Source: Saprospiraceae bacterium
GTDB lineage: Bacteria; Bacteroidota; Bacteroidia; Chitinophagales; Saprospiraceae
Assembly (NCBI GenBank): GCA_028280415.1
Contig: JANQLV010000029.1
Span: 62,001 to 126,000, forward strand
Length of the DNA: 64,000 nt
Direction: 5' to 3'
The notes beneath the pieces were generated by a model. It searched no databases and had not been told where the DNA came from. It saw only the letters and a list, made by a program, of their open reading frames with translations. The position numbers and the translations under genes are program-made. Shown here piece by piece: positions 33,951-43,186 of the stretch (its first letter is position 1; the number at the start of each line of letters is the position of its first letter).

Positions 33951-34126
33951 TTGGCATTTTAGGCAAAACAGAGATTTTTAAGACTTTTTAAATGTTTGCA
34001 ATATATTGTTCGGTGAATAGTTTGTTTGGCTTTAAAAAATTTTATTTCAAGCTCGCTCTATCTTTTTAGGAAGAAAATTAACATTACTTATCCTGATAAA
34101 ATTCTTCATGTTTTAAATAAAACGTT
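33951..34126. other. Intergenic DNA upstream of a candidate small RNA
   Basis: Upstream DNA of the leftward peptidase gene and of the rightward promoter at 34127. No frame or repeat stands out. Confidence 0.3.
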
Positions 34127-34134
34127 TATATTTG
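34127..34134 (+). promoter_or_regulatory. TATATTTG: -7 element of a Bacteroidota promoter
   Basis: An exact match to TAnnTTTG. The -33 element is weak (a T-rich stretch near 34104-34114). It is followed by the candidate small RNA. Confidence 0.45.
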
Positions 34135-34140
34135 TATATG

Positions 34141-34257
34141 TTAGTGTAAAAAACACAATAACAGTCGATTGAAAATTCAGGTAGTCAATACCTTTAAAAA
34201 TAATTTGGTTTTATTTGGTTAGGGCAGGGGTAGTACGGTTGTACTACCTCTATTTTT
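34141..34257 (+). ncRNA. Candidate small RNA with its own promoter and terminator
   Basis: About 115 bases between a TAnnTTTG -7 element and a strong terminator, with no open frame. The terminator has no coding gene upstream on its strand, so an RNA gene is the simplest explanation. I could not assign it to a known RNA family. Confidence 0.5.
34229..34257 (+). terminator. Rho-independent terminator
   Basis: GGTAGTAC-ggtt-GTACTACC, perfect 8-base arms, followed by TCTATTTTTA. Confidence 0.85.
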
Positions 34258-34559
34258 ATGAACTTCTCTTATTAAAATACTTGCTTTCCCTGTCACAATT
34301 TTAACATCAAAAAATGTGTCCTCTTGTAAAAGTTCACGTCTCAAAAACATGGTAAGGGATCAGGTGGACTGGTAGGGAGCGATCTTCCTTGGTAAAAACA
34401 AGTAGTAAAAACCCAAAAGTGGATTTTGACTTAAGCATATGACTGAACGCTGAAAAATTGCGATCTGTGGTCTGTTGATAGCTGAAAATTGAGTTTACTT
34501 CATTATTTTTACGGCTTGAACTCAGTTTAAACAGAAAACACAGAAACCTTTTACGTCAA
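34258..34559. other. Leader/promoter region of the sigma-factor gene
   Basis: About 300 bases with no frame. It probably holds the promoter of the sigma-factor operon, though no element is convincing. Confidence 0.3.
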
Positions 34560-35162
34560 GTGAAAAACCCGTCAATGCAAGACGATCCTAAACGGAATCC
34601 AATTACTAGTACCTCTCTTCGTTCAGATAGTGAAGTGATAAAGCTTTATCTTAGTACCCGGGAAACTGCATACTTCAGCTTACTTTACAACCGGTACGCA
34701 GGAAAGGTTTTTAGTAAGTGCATTTCAATGTTGAAAGATGAAGGTCTTGCCCAAGATGCTACACAGGATATTTTTATCAAGATATATTCAAACCTGGCCA
34801 AGTTTAGCGAAAAGTCAAAATTCTCTACCTGGATCTATTCTATTACTTATAATTATTGTATCGACTTTTTAAGAAGAAAAAAGAAGGAGAAAAATCTTTT
34901 TACCGGAGAAATGGATAATCCTCCGGATATAGTTGAAGAAGTAGAAGATCATGAGTTGCTGCAAATCGAGTTGAAAAAGTTGAAGGTGGTTTTGAATAAG
35001 ATCCCGGTAGGAGACAAGGCCATACTTATGATGAAATATCAGGAAGAAATGAGCATCAAGGAGATTGCAGAAGCCTTGGATAAAACGGAAAGCGCTGTCA
35101 AAATGAAAATTAAAAGAGCCAAAGCGAAAGCAATGTCTGTTTATAAAGATTTGTTTAACTAG
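34560..35162 (+). CDS. ECF-type sigma-70 family RNA polymerase sigma factor
   Basis: A 200-aa protein with sigma region 2 (about 40-105, AQDATQDIFIKIYSNLAKF, FSTWIYSITYNYCIDFLRR) and region 4 (about 140-190, MKYQEEMSIKEIAEALDKTESAVKMKIKRA). The start is a GTG at 34560; an ATG at 34575 is an alternative. No anti-sigma gene follows. A small protein and an MscS-like channel lie downstream on the same strand, suggesting an envelope or osmotic stress unit. Confidence 0.9.
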   Translation: MKNPSMQDDPKRNPITSTSLRSDSEVIKLYLSTRETAYFSLLYNRYAGKVFSKCISMLKDEGLAQDATQDIFIKIYSNLAKFSEKSKFSTWIYSITYNYCIDFLRRKKKEKNLFTGEMDNPPDIVEEVEDHELLQIELKKLKVVLNKIPVGDKAILMMKYQEEMSIKEIAEALDKTESAVKMKIKRAKAKAMSVYKDLFN

Positions 35163-35170
35163 TTTAATCT

Positions 35171-35437
35171 TTGATCATGGGAGAGCAAAATAATTTTAAA
35201 TTGCTGGGAGAAGAGGAAGATAATCAATATCCACACCCTCCTCCTGAAACTGAAATGGGAATTATGGGAAATGTTCGCGTTTTTAATTTTGTATCAAATG
35301 TACTCGAACTTTATCTTCCCAAAGTATTTGAAATGTTTATTTCAATGGTCGGCGGTGTTCGGGAATCTTCGAATATCCAAAGCAGGTCCAATTCTAGTGA
35401 TGATAAGGCTGACTCACCGGATGGAAATGAAAAATGA
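35171..35437 (+). CDS. Small amphipathic protein between sigma factor and MscS
   Basis: An 88-aa protein starting 8 bases after the sigma gene. A central semi-hydrophobic helix (about 36-62, FNFVSNVLELYLPKVFEMFISMVGG) could lie on a membrane. The ends are acidic and disordered. The tight spacing makes it a likely partner or modulator of the sigma factor, but I recognise no anti-sigma domain. Confidence 0.6.
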   Translation: MIMGEQNNFKLLGEEEDNQYPHPPPETEMGIMGNVRVFNFVSNVLELYLPKVFEMFISMVGGVRESSNIQSRSNSSDDKADSPDGNEK

Positions 35438-35517
35438 AAACTTTTTTATTATAAGTCATAGCTCTACTACTCCGAAAAGACCCTATCACGGACTGTCCGT
35501 GAAAACCAAAACAAATT

Positions 35518-36327
35518 ATGGATAAAATACTTGAAATACTTAACAAGCTCTATGAAAATATAAGTAATGCTTTCCCCCGAATGCTGGGAGCGATCATCAT
35601 TTTTATACTAGGTTATATTATCGCAAAAGTTATTGCTTACATTATCAGGCGAGTACTGCGAACTATTGGTATCGATAAAATCGCTGAAAAGCTTAATGAA
35701 ATTGAGTTTATTGCCAAATCTAATATCGAGGTCGTACCAAGTCAGGTGCTTTCCAAAATTGCCTATTACATCCTGTTACTCATATTTACTATTGTGGCGT
35801 CGGAATATTTGGCAATCGAGGCAATTACAGGACTGATCAGTTCTATCCTTGATTATATCCCTAATCTTATTGCTGCTTTATTAGTATTAGTGATCGGATT
35901 GCTTATTGCTCAGTTTATTCAGAATATTTTGGCGACTACACTCAAATCACTGGGTGTACCTTCTGCCAAGATTATCAGCGTTTTTGTTTTCTACTTCATA
36001 TTCCTGATGTCTGTTATCACTGCTTTGACACAAATTGGTATAGACACCGACTTCATTGCCAACAACCTGTCAATCATTATTGGTGGCTGTGTTTTTGCTT
36101 TTGCTCTGGGCTACGGCCTGGCTTCAAAAGCAATGATGGCCAACTTCTTGGCTTCTTTTTATAGTAAAGAAAAGGTTAAGATTGGTGATATTATTTCTAT
36201 TAGCGGTGTCAAAGGAGAAGTTGTCAGAATCGATAGCGCTTCGATTACATTGCTAACGAGTAATAGTAATATTGTTATCCCGCTCAGCAAACTGACTTCG
36301 GAAACTTTTGAAATCCATGACTCTTAA
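35518..36327 (+). CDS. MscS-family mechanosensitive ion channel
   Basis: A 269-aa membrane protein. Four to five helices cover about 20-215, including the repeat PRMLGAIIIFILGYIIAK and PNLIAALLVLVIGLLIAQF (conserved TM-helix repeat). The MscS core follows: a Gly/Ala-rich pore helix (FALGYGLASKAMMANFLA) and a beta domain (VKIGDIISISGVKGEVVRI). It should release ions on membrane tension. It is shorter than full MscS at the C-terminus. Confidence 0.88.
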   Translation: MDKILEILNKLYENISNAFPRMLGAIIIFILGYIIAKVIAYIIRRVLRTIGIDKIAEKLNEIEFIAKSNIEVVPSQVLSKIAYYILLLIFTIVASEYLAIEAITGLISSILDYIPNLIAALLVLVIGLLIAQFIQNILATTLKSLGVPSAKIISVFVFYFIFLMSVITALTQIGIDTDFIANNLSIIIGGCVFAFALGYGLASKAMMANFLASFYSKEKVKIGDIISISGVKGEVVRIDSASITLLTSNSNIVIPLSKLTSETFEIHDS

Positions 36328-36375
36328 AGAATCTTGATTATTTATTGACTTAACTATACTGTAAAAGCAAACACA

Positions 36376-37341
36376 ATGAAAAAAGTACTACTATTTTTGC
36401 TCATAGCTCTTGGAGTTTCCACTGCGATGAGTGCCCAAACACTGGAGGAATTAAAAGCACAGAAAGCCGAGAAAGACAGCCAAATTGCTGCATTAAAAGG
36501 TGAGGCTAATGCTATCCAGGCTCAAATAGATGCGCTGGACAAAGGCTGGAAAACAGGTGCTTTCGGAACGATCGGGCTGAATCTGAACGGTTTTGACAAC
36601 TGGCTGCAAAAAGCAGATCCAAATACTTCTGCCATTACTATCGGAATTACGGGTAATGCCTTTGCCAACCTTATTGAGGATAAATATTTTTGGAGAAACG
36701 CACTGAATCTCAACTTCGGCTGGCTGAGATTTAGAAATGATGATGATCCTGTTACTGCTGATAATGATTTTGAACAAACCGCAGATGTACTTAACCTCTC
36801 TTCTCTTTTCGGATATAAAGTATCTGATCAGTGGGCGATTTCGACTTTGGCAGAATACAGAACTTCCGTTTTGAGCAATTTTAATAATCCGGGATATCTG
36901 GATATCGGAGCCGGGGCGACCTGGACACCTGTTACGAACCTTGTGGTGGTTTTCCATCCTCTGAACTATAATTTTGTTTTTGCCGATGAGGACGTAACTT
37001 TTGACTCTTCTCTCGGATGTAAAATCGTAGCAGATTATAATCAATCATTACCAATGGGAATAGCCTGGAGGTCTAACTTATCCGCATTTGCCAGCTACTC
37101 CGACCTTTCCAATTTATCCAACTGGACCTGGATAAACGGATTTTCTTTTACCGCCTGGAAAGGTATTGGTGTTGGTCTGGAGTTTGGCCTTCGTAGTAAC
37201 AAGCAAGAATCCTATAATGCGGTACTGGCAGCTGATCCAACTATCGACCCGGAGACCTTTACAATTGATGACTTAGCAGATGAAGATAATGACCTTCAGG
37301 GATACTGGCTCATTGGAATAACTTATAGCATAACGAAATAA
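36376..37341 (+). CDS. DUF3078 outer-membrane-type protein
   Basis: A 321-aa protein with a signal peptide (1-20, ending MSAQ), a short coiled coil (about 22-54) and a DUF3078 region with alternating beta strands (LNLNGFDNWLQ, WRNALNLNFGWLRF, YKVSDQWAIS). It ends in a beta strand, as expected of an outer-membrane barrel. The function is unknown. Confidence 0.75.
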   Translation: MKKVLLFLLIALGVSTAMSAQTLEELKAQKAEKDSQIAALKGEANAIQAQIDALDKGWKTGAFGTIGLNLNGFDNWLQKADPNTSAITIGITGNAFANLIEDKYFWRNALNLNFGWLRFRNDDDPVTADNDFEQTADVLNLSSLFGYKVSDQWAISTLAEYRTSVLSNFNNPGYLDIGAGATWTPVTNLVVVFHPLNYNFVFADEDVTFDSSLGCKIVADYNQSLPMGIAWRSNLSAFASYSDLSNLSNWTWINGFSFTAWKGIGVGLEFGLRSNKQESYNAVLAADPTIDPETFTIDDLADEDNDLQGYWLIGITYSITK

Positions 37342-37376
37342 AGATATTTTTTAACCCAGGCAATTTTGACACCCTG

Positions 37377-37406
37377 GCCCGTCCTGTTTCGGACGGGCTT
37401 TTTATT
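37377..37406 (+). terminator. Terminator after the DUF3078 gene
   Basis: GCCCGTCC / GGACGGGC arms with a six-base loop, then TTTTTATTTT. Confidence 0.92.
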
Positions 37407-37522
37407 TTAAACATTTTTAATGTCGCTCTTTTCCAAGTAAAAAGCCTAAATTCGCAGAAGCATTAATACAAATACAAGATCGCATTAAGAGCTAATTTGA
37501 GTACTGCTTCAAAAAAAAATCT

Positions 37523-40321
37523 ATGGCACAAAAAAAGCTGTTTCTCCTGGATGGTCATGCCCTTATTTACCGGGCTCATTACGCTTTTATCACCCGACCA
37601 TTAATCAACTCGAAAGGGATGGATGTCTCTGCAATCACCGGATTCACCCGCTATCTTTGGGATATTCTTTCTAATCAAAAACCTTCACATATCGCAGTGT
37701 CATTTGATCTTTCAGGCCCTACTTTTCGACACGAAATGTATGCGGATTACAAAGCTAATCGCGAAGCGCAACCCGAAGCTATCACTGCGGCTTTTCCCTA
37801 TATCCAAAAGATTATTGAAGCTTTTAATATTCCGATTGCAACCAAGGAAGGTTTTGAAGCGGACGATGTGATCGGGACATTGGCCAAACAGGCAGAAGGC
37901 GAAGGTTTTGAGGTATATATGGTAACACCGGATAAAGATTATGCGCAACTGGTCTCTGATAAAATCTTCATGTACAAACCCGGAAGGAAAGGCGGCGATA
38001 TAGAAATTCTGGGAGAAAAAGAAGTTTTGGAAAAATGGGATATCGAGAGAGTTGATCAGGTAATTGATATTCTCGGTTTGCAGGGAGATAGTGTGGATAA
38101 CATACCGGGAATCCCCGGGATCGGAGCGAAAACGGCCGTCAAATTATTGAAAGAATATGATAGCCTGGAAGGTTTGTTGGCAAATACTGACAAACTGAAA
38201 GGAAAGCAAAAAGAAAAAGTAGAAACTTTTGCCGAACAGGGTCGAATGTCTAAAACCCTGGCCACTATTGATATCAATGTCCCGGTGAAGTTTGATGCGA
38301 AAATCTATGAAGTAGAACCGTTTAATCGGGATGCACTTTCCGAAATTTTTAAAGAGCTGGAGTTCAGAAGGCTCGCTGCTCAAATCCTGGGAGAAGTACA
38401 GAAAGCAAAACCCGAAGCTGGAGGGCAACAAAGCCTGTTTGGTGGAATATCTCCTGCCACTAAAAAGTCTTCGGCGCCTCCGCTCCCCCAACATTCCGTA
38501 GCAGAGTTTTCTATTGAAAATAGCGAGTACGATTACAAACTGATGGATACCCGGGAAGATAGGGCCCGGCTTATTCAATTACTTTCCAAACAAAAAGAAA
38601 TTTGTCTGGATACGGAAACAACCGGAATTGATGCGAATCAGGCTGAATTAGTAGGTATCTCCTTTTCCTGTAAAGAAAAAGAAGGCTATTATGTTCCGAT
38701 CCCCGCAGATGAAAAGGATGCGCAAATAATTGTTGATGAATTTAAGCCTTTACTTGAAAATGAAAAAATCATAAAGATTGGTCAGAATATTAAATACGAT
38801 GCGCTGATTTTTAAATGGTACGGAGTAGAGGTCAAAGGGCATTTTTTCGATACTATGCTTGCGCATTATTTATTGGAACCTGAGCTTCGGCATAATATGG
38901 ATTACCTCGCCGAAACTTATCTCAAATACAAACCCGTTTCTATTACAACATTGATTGGTAAAAAAGGGAAGAATCAACTTAGCATGCGGGATGTTCCGGT
39001 AAACAAGGTTGTAGATTATGCGAGTGAGGATGCCGATATTACCTTGAGGTTAAAAAATTATCTGGCGCCGAAATTAGAAAACGATGGTTTGGAAAATCTT
39101 TACAACAGCATTGAAGAACCTCTGATCGCTGTGCTGGTTGAAATGGAATACAACGGGATCAATCTGGATGTTGCCTTTTTAGAAAAATATGGAGAAGAAC
39201 TTGGTAAGAAAATCCTCGAAGCGCAGCAGGATATTTACGATGAAGCGGGGATTCCCTTCAATATCTCTTCTCCAAAGCAGGTCGGTGAAGTTCTATTTGA
39301 CAAAATGAAATTACCTTATCGCTGGCGGAAAACTAAAACCGGGCAGTACTCAACGGATGAAGAAAAGCTTTCAGAATTAGCAGAAAATTATCCCTTCGTT
39401 GCCAAGATTTTAAAATTTCGGGGAATGACCAAACTCAAGTCTACCTATGTAGATGCATTGCCCAGAATGGTCAATCCTAAAACCGGAAGAATACATAGCT
39501 CTTTTAATCAGGCTTTGGCTGCCACCGGGCGCTTGAGTTCCAATAATCCTAATTTACAGAATATTCCAATCCGTACACCGGAAGGGGCTAAAGTCCGTAA
39601 GGCTTTTATTCCAAGAGATAAAGATTATATTTTACTCGCAGCAGATTATTCGCAAATAGAGTTAAGAGTGATTGCCGAAATCAGTGGCGATGAAGCAATG
39701 CTCGATGCTTTCCAAAAAGGACAGGATATCCACGCTGCGACTGCTGCAAGAGTTTTTGGCGTACCCATCGAAGAGGTTACGAAGGAACAGCGTTATCGGG
39801 CCAAGACCGTCAATTTTAGTGTAATCTACGGAGCGGGAGCCACAAACCTTTCCAGGCAATTGGGAATTAAGAGAGCCGAAGCCAGTGAACTGATTGGCAA
39901 TTATTTTGCACAATATAGCGGACTTAAAGCGTATATGGATAAAACTGTAGAGGAAGCGCGGGAAAATGGCTATGTTATGACGCTGATGGGGCGTCGTCGC
40001 TATATCCGGGATATCGATTCCCGAAATGGGCTGATCAGAAGTAATGCCGAAAGAATTGCGATCAATACACCTATTCAGGGGACCGCGGCAGATATGATTA
40101 AAATTGCCATGATTAATATCCATAAAAAACTAAAAGCCGGTCAATTCAAATCCAAAATGGTTTTACAAGTTCACGATGAGCTGGTATTTGATGCACATAA
40201 GGATGAACTGGACAAACTCAAGCCGATGATCGAGCAGGAAATGAAGAATGCGATTCCGGATTTGAAAGTACCGATTAAGGTTAGCATTGATCAGGGACAA
40301 AACTGGTTGGAAGCACATTGA
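37523..40321 (+). CDS. polA: DNA polymerase I
   Basis: A 932-aa protein with all three domains. The 5' nuclease is at about 1-290 (FLLDGHALIYRAHYAF, EGFEADDVIGTLA, GDSVDNIPGIPGIG). The proofreading exonuclease is at about 335-510, with intact acidic residues (LDTETTG, then GQNIKYDAL). The polymerase is at about 530-932, with motif A DYSQIELRV, motif B RYRAKTVNFSVIYG and motif C VHDELVFD. It fills gaps and removes RNA primers. It is a single gene after a terminator. Confidence 0.97.
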   Translation: MAQKKLFLLDGHALIYRAHYAFITRPLINSKGMDVSAITGFTRYLWDILSNQKPSHIAVSFDLSGPTFRHEMYADYKANREAQPEAITAAFPYIQKIIEAFNIPIATKEGFEADDVIGTLAKQAEGEGFEVYMVTPDKDYAQLVSDKIFMYKPGRKGGDIEILGEKEVLEKWDIERVDQVIDILGLQGDSVDNIPGIPGIGAKTAVKLLKEYDSLEGLLANTDKLKGKQKEKVETFAEQGRMSKTLATIDINVPVKFDAKIYEVEPFNRDALSEIFKELEFRRLAAQILGEVQKAKPEAGGQQSLFGGISPATKKSSAPPLPQHSVAEFSIENSEYDYKLMDTREDRARLIQLLSKQKEICLDTETTGIDANQAELVGISFSCKEKEGYYVPIPADEKDAQIIVDEFKPLLENEKIIKIGQNIKYDALIFKWYGVEVKGHFFDTMLAHYLLEPELRHNMDYLAETYLKYKPVSITTLIGKKGKNQLSMRDVPVNKVVDYASEDADITLRLKNYLAPKLENDGLENLYNSIEEPLIAVLVEMEYNGINLDVAFLEKYGEELGKKILEAQQDIYDEAGIPFNISSPKQVGEVLFDKMKLPYRWRKTKTGQYSTDEEKLSELAENYPFVAKILKFRGMTKLKSTYVDALPRMVNPKTGRIHSSFNQALAATGRLSSNNPNLQNIPIRTPEGAKVRKAFIPRDKDYILLAADYSQIELRVIAEISGDEAMLDAFQKGQDIHAATAARVFGVPIEEVTKEQRYRAKTVNFSVIYGAGATNLSRQLGIKRAEASELIGNYFAQYSGLKAYMDKTVEEARENGYVMTLMGRRRYIRDIDSRNGLIRSNAERIAINTPIQGTAADMIKIAMINIHKKLKAGQFKSKMVLQVHDELVFDAHKDELDKLKPMIEQEMKNAIPDLKVPIKVSIDQGQNWLEAH

Positions 40322-40384
40322 TGATTTTTGTCGTTCGAGGAGGAATATCAATGAGTTGAATAATGAAAAACGAAAATTGAAAAA

Positions 40385-41329
40385 ATGAAATTTCCTAATC
40401 CTATTCCGGTTACGGAAATCGCTTTGCAATATGGCTGTAAAATCATTGGAGACGATAGCCTGATGGCAAAGGGTATCAATGAAATTCACAAAGTCGAGCC
40501 CGGAGATATCACTTTTGTTGATATTGAAAAATACTTTAAAAGATCATTATCCTCCGCAGCAAGTATTATCATTTTGAATCAGCCGACGATTTGCCCGGCA
40601 GGGAAAGTTCTTTTAGTTTGCGACAACCCTTTCGAGGTTTATGATTCGATTGTCAAATCGTATCGTCCTTTCAGGCCAATGAATGCAATGATTGGTGATT
40701 CGGCAGTAATTCATAGTACCACCGTAATTGAACCCGGCGTGGTGATCGGAAATCATGTCAAAATTGGAAAGGGTTGTTATATTCACGCCAATGTTACCAT
40801 ACAGGATCACACGATTATTGGAGATCACGTCGAAATCAATTCGGGAACGGTGATCGGGACGGATGCTTTTTATTTCAAGAAGAAAGAATCCGGGTATAAA
40901 AAATGGCGTTCGGGAGGAAGAGTAGTGATCGAAGACCATGTTTACATTGCTTCCAATTGCACCATTAATAAGGGAGTTTCAGGAGATACGATTATCGGTG
41001 CAGGAACAAAGATCGACTGTTTGGTGCACGTTGGACACGGAGTGGAAATTGGTAAAAAATGTCTGATCGCTGCGCAGGTTGGTATTTCCGGGAAAGCAAT
41101 TATTGAAGATGAAGTCACAATTTATGGACAGGTGGGGATTGCACAGGCGGTACGGATAGGAGCTAAAGCCATTATTGGTGGCCAATGCGGGGTTACTAAA
41201 AGCGTAGAAGGGGGGAAATTTTACCTGGGTAAACCGGTGGCAGAGTATCGACAAAATTATAAAGAGCTGGCTGCACTTCGCGCCCTGCCCGATTTTATTA
41301 AAGAAGTCCGGAAAAAGCTTAAAGAATAA
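40385..41329 (+). CDS. lpxD: UDP-3-O-acylglucosamine N-acyltransferase-like (LpxD)
   Basis: A 314-aa protein: N-terminal uridine-binding-like domain (about 1-100), then a left-handed hexapeptide beta helix (IGDSAVIH, IEPGVVIG, IGKGCYIH, and so on) with the catalytic His in HVGHGVEIG and a C-terminal helix. LpxD adds the second acyl chain in lipid A synthesis. It is slightly shorter than the E. coli enzyme and stands alone, not in an lpx operon, so a related acyltransferase is possible. Confidence 0.8.
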   Translation: MKFPNPIPVTEIALQYGCKIIGDDSLMAKGINEIHKVEPGDITFVDIEKYFKRSLSSAASIIILNQPTICPAGKVLLVCDNPFEVYDSIVKSYRPFRPMNAMIGDSAVIHSTTVIEPGVVIGNHVKIGKGCYIHANVTIQDHTIIGDHVEINSGTVIGTDAFYFKKKESGYKKWRSGGRVVIEDHVYIASNCTINKGVSGDTIIGAGTKIDCLVHVGHGVEIGKKCLIAAQVGISGKAIIEDEVTIYGQVGIAQAVRIGAKAIIGGQCGVTKSVEGGKFYLGKPVAEYRQNYKELAALRALPDFIKEVRKKLKE

Positions 41330-41398
41330 TTCCTCGTTTGATTTTCGTAAACTGTTATTCGTATTGCGACTCTCGAACAGCTTATAGCGAAAAACGAA

Positions 41399-41959
41399 TT
41401 AAGAACCTACTTTCCACTTAATATTACAGCCCATACTCGGGTATTGTGGTTCAATCGCTTCGCCTTTTAAGGTAAGGTCGAGTGCATTGCGTAAATCCTG
41501 CCCATTGAGCGAAATATTGTTCCCCGGGCGAGAATCGTCGATCCGGCCGCGGTAAGTCAATTTCATATTTCCATCAAAAACGTAAAAATCCGGAGTGCAG
41601 GCTGCATCATACGCTTTGGCAACCTCCTGCCGTTTATCGTAAAGATAGGGGAATGGATAACGCAAAACCTTGGCTACAATCCTCATCTTATCCGGTGCAT
41701 CATCCGGGTAATGCTCTACGTCGTTGGAACTAATTGCAATAAAGGAAACCCCCTGGTTTTTATACGCATTGGCAATACGTACGATCTCCGGATTAACGTG
41801 GATCACATAAGGGCAATGATTGCAAATAAACATCACCACTGTGGCCCGGTCTGATTTTAAATCATCCAGACTGTAGTAGTTTCCGGAAACAGTATCCATC
41901 AAGTGAAAGTTGGGAGCTTCTGTTCCCAAAGGTAGCATCGTTGATTCGGTAAGTGCCAT
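41399..41959 (-). CDS. Thioredoxin-fold AhpC/TSA family protein
   Basis: A 186-aa protein from the ATG at 41957-41959 (an upstream ATG at 42013 adds an unlikely tail). The AhpC/TSA-type fold starts LPLGTEAPNFHL. The active-site motif is CNHCPY, in place of CxxC of thioredoxin. It ends in a C-terminal extension with one Cys (MGCNIKW). It is a likely thiol oxidoreductase without a signal peptide. Confidence 0.8.
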   Translation of the reverse strand: MALTESTMLPLGTEAPNFHLMDTVSGNYYSLDDLKSDRATVVMFICNHCPYVIHVNPEIVRIANAYKNQGVSFIAISSNDVEHYPDDAPDKMRIVAKVLRYPFPYLYDKRQEVAKAYDAACTPDFYVFDGNMKLTYRGRIDDSRPGNNISLNGQDLRNALDLTLKGEAIEPQYPSMGCNIKWKVGS

Positions 41960-42142
41960 AAGATTCTTAATTATTATGTTGGCGAAATTACGATGTGCAA
42001 GGGGAAAAAGCAAGAAAGTCTAAGTCATCAAATCAATAATTATAAAAGCTTATGGCTTATAAACTTCTGTTTGCTTAAGCTCAAAGAGTCGATCCAAAGG
42101 CCTTTAGGATCATCGGCCCATCATCGGATTACGTTCTTGGGT

Positions 42143-42913
42143 TTATAATAGTTTTTTTGAAAAAAAATCAACCAGATTGTCAAAAGCGTCCCGGGTTGGA
42201 TGCCCTTCCTCATCGTAATAATCGAGCGTGAAAACGGAATGACAACCTTTCTTTCCCTGTTGGTCACTATTCAGGCAATGATATTTTAAGGCATCGCCGA
42301 ATTCTTTTTGATAGGTTTCCACCTTTTGAGCTGGGGAGATTTTGTCTTTATCGAATCGATATGCTTTAATGACCGTTCCATTAGCGGCTCGTTCTTTTGC
42401 TATTTTTAAATCCCCGGGAGAACAGGCAAGGTCCTGTTTAACGGCTTTTCCAATACCTATAGGTAGCGAGGGTTGGCTAAGAACCGGAGCCATTAAAGAA
42501 GGTTCTACCATCATAGGAATCGCAAAGCCCCCGGTCAGGCACATCCCGATTGCACCGACCCCTTTACCCTGATGTTCCTCGTGTAATTTGCGGCACAAAC
42601 TTCGAAGCCATGTAACAACAGGACTGGTTTTTCTTTTTTTGAAAAGATAAATTTCCCGGGAAATGCAAATTTTTCCAAAATACCCCAGGCTTCGAAGCAT
42701 AGTCGCTTTTTTACCGGGCTTCCCAAAAAGCAAAGGCAGATAAACACTAAATCCTTTTTGGTGTAGGCGATTTCCGAACTCCAGACATTCCGGACTCATA
42801 CCCGGTAATTCGTGAATGATAATAACTGGCGGACCTTTTTTATCGAGATGAAAAACCTTGTGTTTTATACCGTCCGAAGTATGATTAAAGAACGAAAAGC
42901 CTGGAGGATTCAT
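42143..42913 (-). CDS. Dienelactone hydrolase family protein
   Basis: A 256-aa alpha/beta hydrolase. The nucleophile elbow is GMCLTGG (Cys nucleophile, as in dienelactone hydrolase), following VIIIHELPGM for the oxyanion strand and ending with a His in EEGHPTR. The DLH fold is clear; the substrate is not. It lacks a signal peptide. Confidence 0.8.
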   Translation of the reverse strand: MNPPGFSFFNHTSDGIKHKVFHLDKKGPPVIIIHELPGMSPECLEFGNRLHQKGFSVYLPLLFGKPGKKATMLRSLGYFGKICISREIYLFKKRKTSPVVTWLRSLCRKLHEEHQGKGVGAIGMCLTGGFAIPMMVEPSLMAPVLSQPSLPIGIGKAVKQDLACSPGDLKIAKERAANGTVIKAYRFDKDKISPAQKVETYQKEFGDALKYHCLNSDQQGKKGCHSVFTLDYYDEEGHPTRDAFDNLVDFFSKKLL

Positions 42914-43186
42914 ATTGTTTTTTAAATCAATATAAAAAATAATTTATTGCTCTCGCGATAGATGTCCAAGCAAATTTTAATAAAAAAGGCTTCCGTGATG
43001 GCGGTGTTTTTTAAGTGATACAAAAAATAATTGCTTAAAAGACTAATGGTTTTATTCATAACAGGATTAACAGAATATACAAAATGCGGTAAATGCTGTC
43101 AATTAATGATTCATACTATCCGGAAAATTGTCAATTAATTACCTCCGTTTTTATTTCAATCCAACCGTTAATAAAAAATAAACCAA

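Noticed and set aside
36493-37044. 183-codon minus-strand frame inside the DUF3078 gene
   Set aside because: Shadow of a gene with signal peptide and recognised domain on the other strand.
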